64,000 bases of DNA from Zonotrichia leucophrys gambelii (Eukaryota > Chordata > Aves > Passeriformes > Passerellidae). The DNA lies in contig NC_088173.1 of assembly GCF_028769735.1 (NCBI RefSeq), positions 64,335,421-64,399,420 on the forward strand. The letters run 5' to 3'. Shown here piece after piece: positions 47,201 through 59,200 of the stretch. Within the stretch, counting starts at the first letter, position 1. Every line of letters starts with the position of its first letter. A program made the position numbers and the translations under genes. Under the pieces are notes generated by a model. It had not been told where the DNA came from, made no database searches, and saw nothing but the letters and a program-made list of their open reading frames with translations.

Positions 47201-50200
47201 GAGTCCCAGGGCCCATCCCTATGGCAGACCCTGGGGTGGCTCCCAGCCCTGTCCCTGATGCCAGGGGCTCCCAACAGTGCCCATCCCCATAGCAGACCCT
47301 GGGGCTGGCTCCCAGTCCTTTCCTGATGCCAGCAGCTCCCTGCAGGTCCCATCCCTGTGGCAGACACTCCCAGCCCTCCCCTGGCACCAGGGGCTCCCAG
47401 CAGAGCTCACCCCGTGGCCGTGGCAGCGGGACACGCACTTCTCCAGCTCGAACAGGGACGCGTTCTGGCACCGCCGGTCCTTGCACACCTAGGGGGACAC
47501 ACGAGGGGCTGGGGTCACACAGGGACCTGGACAGAGACAGCTGAGGGTGCTCCAGAGGGTTGGAGTGCTGGAAAATGCAGGTGGTGCAATCACATGGTTG
47601 CAGCCAAGGGATTTCACTCCCACCCCCTCCACACAGACCCCTGCCAGCTCCTGGAGAAACCATTTCCATTTGGCCCCAAAACCAAGAGAAACCATTTCCC
47701 ATTTGGCCCCAAAACCAAGGGAAACCATTTCCATTTGGCACCAAAACCTAGAGAAACCATTTCCCATTTGGCCCGAAATCCCAGGCACTGGCCAGAATAA
47801 ACAATGCTGCATTTCAAAACTAAAACTGGCCACATTTCCTCATGGAAATGTCACTGCTTTGGCCTTCCCAATGAAGATTTCACTGTTAAAATGCCAAGCA
47901 GGGAAGGCTGTGTCTCCACAGCCAGCCCTCTCTGGAACACATCCCTGCTGCCCTGGCTTCCAGCAGCCTCTGCCCTCTCTCAGCTCCACTGGTCCCCTCC
48001 AAAGCTCTTGGAGACGCAGGGGCTGCAGAGAGCAATGCCCAGTTAGCACTGGATTTGTTATGCTGATTCCTGGCAGAGATTTCCTGTTTCCTCTGGGAAA
48101 CAATCTCTTCATAGGAGGAATCCTCAATCAAATCCTGGGGCAATTCTTGCTGAGGTTGCTCCACTCTGAACCAATTTGGTGAAGAAGTTTGGAGGGCACA
48201 GAGAATGATTTGGTGACCTAAACAGGACTGAGCATCTGGTGATGCTCACAAATACCCCAGGTGAGAAGAACCTGCTGGCACACAAACACCTGGTGGCAGC
48301 AGTTGAGGTGACACTGACACATCATCTACAGGTGTGGAAGGAACCACTGCAGGGCCTGGCTGTGACACAGGGAATGGCCATGTGCAGCCTGGAGCTGGGT
48401 CAGAGCCCAGAGCAGGTGCCTGGAGCTGGGGCAGAGCTCACAGAACGTGCCAGAAGCTGGGTCAGAGCCCAGAGCAGGTGTCCCTCAGCAGAGCCCCCGG
48501 CAGGAGGGGCACTCACCATGCCATCCCCGCACTTGGTGCCTGTCAGCACCAGCCCTGGGTCAGACAGGTCCTCCTGGTCGTCCTTGGCGCTGTAGACGAA
48601 GGTGCCCCTGCACTTGACCTCGCGGCCCTTGAGGCGGATGGTGGTGTCGATGGACACCGTGTTGGTGCCCTGCGGCTTCTTGGCAGAGCTCTGGCACTGG
48701 ATCTTCCCACACATGGCATCCCTGCAGTGGGCATGGCCGGGAGGAGATGGGACAGAGGGCAGTGGTACCCCATCAGCCCCCCAGCCCCAGCATCCCACAC
48801 GTGGGGGTCACTCCCCTGGGTTTATGGCCACCCTGGAGAGGCTCAGTGGGTAAATCATGGACAGCACAGAAATGATGGAGGGAAACAGCCAGGGCAGGGG
48901 AGGGGAAGCTCTGACATCCCTGGGGTCACTGGGAACACAGAGGGCACAACTCCCTAAATGTGGCACTGGGACACAGAGAGCACAACTCCCTAAATGTGGC
49001 ACTGGGACACCAGAGACCAAACTCCCTAAATCTGGCACTGGCTTTGATTTCCCAGCAGGCTGGGCTGGGAGCTGCTGGTGGTGGGACAGCAGAATCACAG
49101 GATTGAGGCTGGAAAACACCTCAAGATCTCCAGGTCCCACCTCCCAGCAGCGGTGGGGACAGAGCCCAGGAGGGCCTGGTGGCTTCCTCAGGGACAAAAC
49201 AGAGCTGATTCCCAGGGGTAGGGCTGAGGCAGGGCCCTCCCAGTGGCGTGGCAATGGTGGCAGGGGTGGCAGGGGCAGCTGTGGGTGAGGGAGGGGACAC
49301 GGGCGCCAGCACTGTGCCCACCTCTTGTCACACTTGACGTAGCGGCCCTGGCTGTCCTTGCCGCAGTTGCCATAGGTGTTCCCTGCCATGTTCACGTCCT
49401 GGAAGCAGGCATCAGGGGCTGGCCATGCTCCTGCACATGGGGAGAGAGCTCTGGGAACCCTGGCACAGGCAGGGACCCACAGCAGGAGCAGCATGTGGGG
49501 CTCAGGGAGAACACACCAGGGGCAGCTGTCCCAGGAGCTGCTGCTGTGGTGCCAGGCCAGGGACAGGAGGGATGAACTTCCCCATTCTCTGGGGTCTTGT
49601 GGAGGATTTTGGTCAGAGAATGGGTTGGGTTGGAAGAGACCTTAAACCCACCCAGTTCCACCCAGGGCAGGGACACCTTCCACTGTGCCAGGTGCCCCAA
49701 GCCTCCATATACAACCTGGTCTGGGACATTCCAGGGATCCAGGAACAGCCATAGCTGCTCCGGGTGCCCCCATCCCTGACCTGGGACATTCCAGGCATGC
49801 AGGGGCAGCCACAGCTGCTCTGGGTGCCCCCATCCCTGACCTGGGACATTCCAGGCATGCAGGGGCAGCCACAGCTGCTCTGGGCACCCCCACCCCATTC
49901 TTGAGGATTTGGGGTTCAGAACTGTGCCCTGGCCGTTGGTGTGGCTGTGGCTGTGCCAGGGCCCCCATGCAGCACCCACAGCCCCCTGGGCACCCCAGGC
50001 TGGTGCTGCAGTGAGGGATGGGACTGACCTGGCCCCCAGGACTGCACACACTGCTGCTGGTGGATCATGTACATGAGGGACAGGACTGACCTGGCCCCCA
50101 GGGCTGCACACACTGCTGCTGGTGGGTCATGCACACCCCATTGCTGCAGGGAGAGACTGACCTGGCCCCCAGGGGTGCATACACTGCTGCTGGTGGGTCA

Positions 50201-53200
50201 TGCACATGAGGGATGGAACAGGACTGACCTGGCCCCCAGAGCTGCACACACTGCTGCTGGTGGGTCATGCACATGCCGTTGCTGCAGTAGGCCTGGCCCT
50301 GGGCGCACGAGGAGCCGTCCAGCAGGTACACGTTGGGAGGGCAGTACGGGGACGCTCCCGTGCAGAACTCGGGCAGGTCACAGGAGCCAGCGGCCTCCCG
50401 GCACAGAGTCCCAGCCACCTTCAGCTGGGGGGACACAGGGACAGAGTGGGGACAGGGGGCAGTGACACAGGGACACACACTGGGGACAGACTGGGCACAC
50501 ACTGGGGACAGGGGGCAGTCACACAGGGACAGACTGGGGACTGGGGGCACTGACATGGGGACACACTGGGGACAGGTGGCACTGATATGGGGACACACTG
50601 GGGACGGGGGAAGTGACACAGGGACAGACTGGGGACAGGTAGCACTGACACAGGCACACCCACTGGGGACAGGTGGCACTGACAGTGCCTCCTGGCACAG
50701 CTGGCAGCTCTAACATCACACAGGTGCCCTGTGGGACACTTGGGGCTGTCAGGGTATGGGGACACCTCCTCAACTGCACCTCAGCCACAGAGCTGCCAGA
50801 GGAATTCTGCTGGAGAGGGACTGGGGACAAGGATGGAGGGACAGGGCACAGGGAATGGCTCCCACTGCCAGGGGCAGGGCTGGATGGGAGATTCGGAATG
50901 GGGAATTGTTCCCTGGCAGGGTGGGCAGGCCCTGGCACAGGTGCCCAGAGCAGCTGGGGCTGCCCCTGGATCCCTGGCAGTGCCCAAGGCCAGGCTGGAC
51001 ACTGGGGCTGGAGCACCCTGGGACAGTGGGAGGTGTCCCTGCCATGGCAGGGGTGGCACTGGGTGGGCTCTGAGCTCCCTCCCTGCCCAGCCCATGCCAT
51101 GACTCCCCTGCAGACACAAGGTGCCGCATGAATCCTGTCCATGGGGCACAGGGAGCACGTCCCTATGGACAAACAGCACAGGAGTCCCCAGGGAACGGCA
51201 GGGCTGGGTCTGCACCTCAATCCATGGGCACAGGGCGGGCAGGGGGTGGCACGGGGTGGGCACAGGGTGGCACAGGGGGTGGCACAGGGTGGGAAGGGGG
51301 TGAGCACAGGGTGTTCAGGCTGGGTCTCACCTTGCAACTGTGGCAGCAGTCACCATGGGCACACTGGGCCCCCTCCTTGAGCGTGCAGTTGTGAGCGTTG
51401 CAGCAGGGGTTGGTACATTCCTGTGGGGAGCACAGAGCTCCATGCGCTGGGGCTCCATCCCTGCCCCAGCACTGCCCCCAGCCCCTGCCACACCCATCCC
51501 AGCAGCACCCTGCTCATCCTGCAATGGGGAAACTGAGGCACAGAGGGCAGAGGGGAGAATGGGCACTCAGGGGAAAGTCAGGACTGGGATAGATGGATTC
51601 AGGGAGGTGGGCTTGGGAAAAGCCCTTGGGATGGAGTCCCTGTGGTGACAGCAAACCCTTCCCTTGGAAATGCCCTGTGCAAGAATTTCCTCAGCTGAGG
51701 AGGACTATTGCAGACATATTTTATGAAAAATCCTTTTCTTAGGATTTTTCCTCCTAAGGAGCTGGGAGGCCTCAGGAACAAAATGTAAATAATGAGTATC
51801 TGCTGCTGTGGAATGCAACAGGTGCATCTGTGATTGGCCTATGTTGGTTGTTTTTGATTAATGGCCAATCACAGTCAGCTGGCTTGGACTCTCTGTCCCA
51901 GCCACAAACCTTGTTATCATTCTTTCTTTTTCTAATCTTAGCTAGCCTTCTGATGAAATACTTTCTTCTATTCTTTTAGTACAGTTTTAATGTAATATAT
52001 ATCATAAAATAATAAATCAGCCTTCTGAAACATGGAGTCAGATCCTCATCTCTTCCCTCATCCTGGGACCCCTGTGAACACTGTCACAGAGGACCCCTCT
52101 GTCCTTCCACCTCCCACAAGGGTCACTCTGTCCTTCCACCTCCCAGGAGGACCCCCAGTCCCCCCACATCCCAGAGAGGACCGCCTGTCCCCCCATGTCC
52201 CACAAGCCCCCTGTACCTCCACCTCGCCGCAGTCGCAGTCCTCTCCCTCCTCGCGGAAGCCGTTGCCACATTTGCGTGCCACCACCAGGTCCTTGGTGTC
52301 GGGCAGGTTGAAGAGGCACATTCCCCCTCCCTTCTGGAAGTAGCTCTCCAGCTGCCTCCTGCTGCACGAGCTGAACACCCGCGGGAAGGGGTGCCTGGGG
52401 GGACACAGGGGAGCAGGGCCAGAGGAGGTGGGGAATGGTGAGAAATGGGAATTCAGCACATGGACAACTGGCACAGACTGGCACAGACCCTCCCCAGAAC
52501 AGATCCCCATTGCTCAGTGACCCAGGTGAGACAGAGCAAAAATTTTCCAGGGTAGAAATCCATTTTGATTTAGGTGAAATGTACATCTTGAGTCAAGTCT
52601 GTGGTTAGAAAACACAGCTATGTAGCCTGACTGCAAAGCCTAGGCTCAGAGAAACTGCTTCAGTGAAAGACAGAGATGAGACAGAGAGTGATAAAAAAAG
52701 ACAGAGGCTGCTGTGAGAGCGATCAACCTGACCTAGGAATTCTTTCTGATAAAGAAGAACTAGCAGCCAATGTCACGCAATATTTGTAAAAATGAATATG
52801 TATGAACCTATTGTGAAATTGTATGCATATGTATCTGAGAGGGGGATAAAAAAGGACCTGAAGTTCCCAGAAGTACACATGTCTTTTAAGGAGAGTAATC
52901 TCCACATGCATCCAGCGCTGTAATAAACACACCAGCTTTACAACTTTCACAAAGTTGTGGAGTTTTGATTATCTCTGCAAAACAGTGTCACCTCTGCCCT
53001 GGGACACCACAGACACCCCCAGGGCAGGTCCCCACGCCTCTGCTCCCACTCAAACCCCTTCCTGTTCTAACTGATGCCAGCCCAGCACTGCTGCAGGTGT
53101 CACCTCTGTGCCCTGGGACACCACAGACACCCCTGAGCCACAGCAAACCTTTCCTGTCCTCACTGCTGCCAGCCCAGCACTGCTGCAGGTGTCACCTCTG

Positions 53201-56200
53201 CCCTCAGCCACAGCAAACACCTTCCTGTCCTCACTGAACCACACAGCAAACACCCACTTGGGCCCCACAGCTGAGATGGGTGAACATCACTTAAAGTTGA
53301 AGAAATACAGAAAAAAATACCAAAAACTACCCAGAGAGCAGCAAAAAATAAAACAGTCAGAGCCTACAGTGTGTAAGGAACTGAGGAACAGGAAAAACAC
53401 TCATTTTCTACAGAACTCTGAGCAAAGTTCTTCTGTAATTTCACCGTTTGCAGGGGTTTCAGTGGTTTATGAAGAAGGAAGCATTTCCTTCTTGAAAAAC
53501 AGTTTCATTTCCCCTTAAAGCTGAAAAACATTTTCATACCAGGACATCTCATTCTCAAGATGACTCAAAGGACATTTTTTAAAACTGGTTTTGAAATCTC
53601 TTAGCTGGAGGGAAACCTGTAAGAGCCTGCAGGTTATGGAGGCTGAGCAAATCAATGTACCCCACATGTATTTATATATATTCATATACATGGCTGTGCA
53701 AACACAGCCAGAACTGTGTTTTTCCCCACCACAATCCAGGCAGAGGTTAAATGCTGTGGAATCAACACCAGGGTCTGGCAGCCCTGAAAGCACAACTGGA
53801 GTCCCACTGTTCCTTCCTCATTGGAAGAGCAGGTGGGTTCAAACACAGGGAATGAACAGCTGAATAAACCCTGCTTTCCCTCAGGGCAGGGACATTTGGG
53901 ATGAGACACCCTCAGAAGGGAGAGAAGGACTAGAAAGGAAACTGGCACCAACCACATGGATTGTGAAACCCACCCAGTGCCATTCTGCCATGGCAGGGAC
54001 ACCTCCCACTGTCACAGGGTGCCCCAATGTCCAACCTGGCCTTGGGCACTGCCAGGGATCCAGGGGCAGCCACAGCAAATCTGGGAATTCCAGCCCAGCC
54101 AGCAATTCCTTGCCAAGATCCCAGCCCAATCTCCCCTTTCCCAGTGGGAGCCATTCCCTGGCTCCTGTCCCTGCAGGCCTTGTCCCCAGTCCCTCTCCAG
54201 CTCTCCTGGAGCCCCTTCAGGGACTCTGAGTATTCCCTAGAATTTTCCCTTCTCCAGGGGCACATTCCCAGCTCTCCCAGCCTGGCTCCAGAGCAGAGGT
54301 GACAGCATTCCCTGCCTGCACACAGCACCGGAGCCTGCTGGGGCTCTGGGGACACATCCAGGGCACTGGGCACATGTCCAGAGCTCTGGGGACACATCCA
54401 GGCCTCTGGGGACACATCCAGGGCTCTGGGGACACACCCAGGACACATCCATGGCTCTGGGGACACTCCTGGGCCAGCAGCACTCACCCGGTGGCAGCGG
54501 CCATGACGCAGCCGCCCTGCTCGGGGGTGGCCTCGGTGCAGCAGCCCGGGCTGTCGTGCACCAGGCCGAAGTTGTGGCCGATCTCATGTGCCATGGTGGC
54601 AGCAGCGCCGATGGGCTGCTCCGCGTGGTCCTGAGGGAGGGGAGGGGACGTGTCACCAGGGCCACCAGGGAGGGACAGGGTCACCCACAGCCAGGAGGGG
54701 ACGTGTCACGAGGGCCACCCACACCAGGGGGGGATGTGTTACCAAGGCTAGCACCAGGGAACAGGGTCACCCACAGCAGGGAATGGGGCTGGACATGGGA
54801 GGGAACACTCTGCCCTGCAGGAGGAGAGGTTGGAGGAAGGTTCGTGGAGGAGGAGTTGGAGGAAGGTTGGTGGCACAAGTGGGGTTTGGTCTCCTATGTT
54901 TCCCTGTGGGACTGGTGGGAAGCTCTTGGCTGGGGCCAGCTGCTCAAAACCCGGGGCACATCCCAAAACACAGAACCTGTGTGTCCCCACCACCCTGCTC
55001 AGGGATCACAGGTCACCAAGGCCACTCCATCATGTCCAGGGCCATCACCAAGAGGAGCAGAAGGGATCTGGGCAGAGATTGGGGCAGAAATCCAGAGCAG
55101 AAGCAGGGACAGGACTCTCCAGCATGAGGGACAGGAGCAGCACAGGAGATCCTAGTGCTGTGCCAGCCGGGAGCAGGAGACCTTCAGCAGCCCCTTCTCA
55201 CCCCCTGTGCCTCAGGCCAGCACCTGAGGGGTCAGGAGCTACAACATCACCCCTCACCTTCAGGCTGCCCCCCAGGTCAGGAGCTACAACATCACCCCTC
55301 ACCTTCAGGCTGCACCCCAGGCCCAACGCAGGGGTGCTGGCCCAGCCTCAGGGGCTGCTCCTCCAACCCCAGGGGGATCTCCTGCGGGCAGGGGTGGCCC
55401 AGGGACCCCCAGCCCCCCTTACCACGCTGACCCCTCCGGAGTTGTCGGCGCTGCACATCCCCTCCAGCGGGGCCATCCCGATGGTGGTGCCCCCAAAGGT
55501 CTTCCCTCTGCCGGGCGGGAGAACAGGCCCAGCTCAACTGGGGGGCTCAGGAGTGCCCAGCCCCAGCCCGGGCAGGAGAACGTGCCCAGCCCCAGCCAGG
55601 ACCCCCTCCCACACCCCCAGTCCCAGACCCACGTCAGCAGCTGGGCGTTGTCGTGCCTCTTGCGTGCCCTCAGCGATTTCTTCCACTGCAGGAAGGCCCA
55701 GAGCGTGGCGTTGGCGTCGCTGCTCACCGCGCACTGGTCCCGCTCCGTCCACACCTCCAGCCCGATCAGGGCCACCTTGATGTTCAGCAGCCTGTAAAAC
55801 TGCAGCAGGGCATGGGTGGGGGCGTGGGGGCTGCAATTCCCTGCACCCTCCCTCCCTCCCTGCTGTGGGGTACCACTGGCTGGTGGGTCCTCGTGTTTCC
55901 CTGCGGCTGTGTGACCCCAGAACACACCTGTCCCAAACCCACCTGCAAGCATGGGGTCCACAGGCACAGGTGTGAGCAGTCGGGGGGACACAATGACATT
56001 CAGTGACAACACTTCAGTGTGTCCCTTCTTTACCAAAAATGATCCCAGGCAGGGGACAGTGAATGTTCCCTGCTGAGCTCAGCCTTGGTGACACGGGGAC
56101 AGTCCCTGGGGCCACACAAGGGCCTGGCAGGTCCCTCACCTTGTCCACGTAGTTTGCGATCTCCACAATGCGCTGCTTGGTGTGGCCCAGGTTGCGGTTC

Positions 56201-59200
56201 TGATTCCTGTACTGGAGACAGGTGAGGATGGGGAGGCCCACGGGGTCAATCCAGGGCAGAGACAGAGAGGGACCCTGGTTTTCTGCCCCCCAGTGCTCAC
56301 CAGGGTGTGATCAGCAACGATGAAGAGCTCCATGTACTTCATGGTCCTCCAGGCATCCCTTCTGGCCTGCAAGGCAGACACAGGACTCAGCAAAGAGGGG
56401 CAGCCCTTGGCTCTGGGCACCCTCCAGACACCACAGAACTGCTCAGGAGGGACAGCTCAGAGGGGAAACTGTGGCACGGGTGACAGAGAACATTTGGGTG
56501 GCTCCAAATGACCTCACGTCATATCCCCCATGATAGGATGCAGCACCAAGAACCAACCCAAGCATCCCCTGGGGTCTCCTGCCTAAATTCAAGCCACACA
56601 AGCCACCCACAGAGACCCTCTCACCCCACCTGCCTGCTCCCCCTGCCCAGCTGCCAGGGACATGGGAGCTGTCAGCAGTGCTGAGAGTCCCTCCCAGCCC
56701 TCTGCCTGTCCCCAGACGGATCCTGAGTGGATTTCCCCAAGTGGATTTACCCTTGAGAATTCACCTGCAAGGATTCACCCACGAGGATTCACCCAAGTAG
56801 ATTTACCTGTGAGGTTTCATCTGTGAGGATTTACTCATGAGGATTCACAGTAAATTCACCCATGAGGATTCACCCATGAGGATTTACCCGAGTGGATTTG
56901 CCCAAGTGGATTCACCCATGAGGATTCATGGTAAATTCATCTGTGAGGATTCTACCACAAGGATTTACCCATGAGGGTTCACCCAAGTGGATTCACGTGT
57001 GGGGATTTACCCATGAAGATTCACAGTAGATTTACCCGTGAGGATTTACCCAAGTAGATTTACCCAAGTGGATTCACCCATGAGGATTCACCTGTGAGAA
57101 TTCACCCATGAGGATTCATGGTAAATTCACCTGTGAAGATTCACCTGTGTGGATTTACCCGTGAGGATTCACAGTAAATTCACTCACGAGGATTCACCCA
57201 AGTGGATTTACCCAGGTGGATTTAGCCATGAGAATTCACCCATGAGGATTCATGGTAAATTCACCTGTGAAAATTCACCCATGAGGATTCACAGTAAACT
57301 CACCCCTGAGGATTTACCTGAGCAGATTTACCCATGAAGATTCACCCGTGAGGATTTACCCGTGAGGATTTACCCAGCTGGATTCCCCCCTGAGGATTTA
57401 CCCGTGTGTGCCATGGCTGGAAGAGCCGGGCCATGCCAGCCACGGTGCTCGCCAGGTGCTGGCCGTGCCCGCAGGTGCCCCCTGGCACGGGCAGGTGCTC
57501 TGCTCGCTGGAGGAGGTGCAGGCCGGGCTCGGGGGGCCCCAGGGGGCTCAGGTAGTAGCTGGTGTTGCTGTTCAGCACTATGAGACCCCTGGAGATGGGA
57601 ACAGCCCCGATGGCTCCTGTGGTGCTTCCCCCTGCACTGCCCCAGCCCCTGAGGCCCCACAAACTTGTGGCACATCAGTCTGGTCTGTACCCAAGCTGGG
57701 AGCAGGGACAAGAATTGGGGATCTCTGCTCAAACAGCCCCAGGACAAATAAACCCTGGGCACCCAAACCTCCCCGCTTCAGAGCACAGGCCAAAGCTCGG
57801 TCTGGGACCGCTGCTCTGGGGTGCAGGGACCTGCCCCTCCAGGGATAGAATTCCTGGGAATAAGCTCATACTGCCAGGAATATGGTCCCTGCCCAGCCTG
57901 CTCAGTCCTGGGGCTGGGGAAAGGGTTCCCAGGAGGCAGGACAAGATAGGAGCCATGGGAAAATCAGCCCATTAAGCATTTGAAGCTGGGCTTGCAGGAG
58001 CATTGGTGCTGCTTGGGTGGTCCCAAAGGGGATCCCTGCAGAGAGAGGGAGCAGTGGATCCATCCCACCTTTGTCAGCTCCTCAATCCACCAACCCTGTG
58101 TTTCTCCAACCCTGATTCCCCCATACCCTATTCCTTCCTCCATTCCCTACTCCTTCCTTCCTACCCTACTCCTTCCTTCCTACCCTATTCCCCCATTCCC
58201 TGTTCCCCTATTCCCCATTCCCTATTCTCTGTTCCCCCATTTCCCATTTCCTGTTCCCTGTTCCCCCATTCCCTGTTTCCCCATTCCCCCATTCCCCATT
58301 CCCTATTCCCCCATTCCCTATCCCCCCATTCCCCGTTCCCTTATTCCCCATTCCCCATTCCCATCCCCCATTCCCCATTCCCTGTTCCCCCGTTCCTCCA
58401 TTCCCCATTCCCATTCCCCAATACCGTATTCCCCCATTTCCATTCCCCATTTCCCCATTCCCATTGACATTCCCCATTCCCATTCCCCCATAACATTTTC
58501 CCCATTCCCATTCCCCCATACCATATTCCCCATTCCCGTTGACATTCCCCATTCCCTCATACCGTATTCCCCATTCCCATTCCCCCATACCGTATTCCCC
58601 ATTCCCATTGACATTCCCCATTCCCCCATTCCCCCATACCATATTCCCCATTCCCATTGACATTCCCCATTCGCCCATTCCCCCATACCGTATTCCCCAT
58701 TCCCATTCCCCCATACCGTATTCCTGAGCAGGTGCTGAGCACGACCCAGGAGCGGCGGTGGCCGCGGACGTGCCCGTGGTAGTGGCAGTGCTCCTGGAGA
58801 GAGACAGGGGGACCTTCCTCAGCGGGCTGGGAGCAGCAGCCCGAGGGCTGCTCCCAGAAAAACACCCCTTTTCCATCTCCCCTTTTCCATCTCCCCTTTT
58901 CCATCTCCCCTTTTCCATCTCCCCATTTCCATCTCCCCTTTTCTATTTTCCCTTTCCATTTCCCCTATTCCATCTCCCCTTTTCCATCTCCCCACTTCCA
59001 TTTCCCATCTCTTTTCCCAGCCAGGCGAGCGCTGTTCCCCGCACCGGGAATGGGAATGGAACGGGGTCAGCCCGGGACAGAGCCCGGCGCACAGCCCGGG
59101 ACAGAGCCCGGCGCCCGGCGCGGCGCTGGAAGGGTGACAGAAGGCGGTGCTGCCATGGGGAGGGAGGGCCCTGCCCTGCTGTGTTTGTGTCCCGAGGCGC

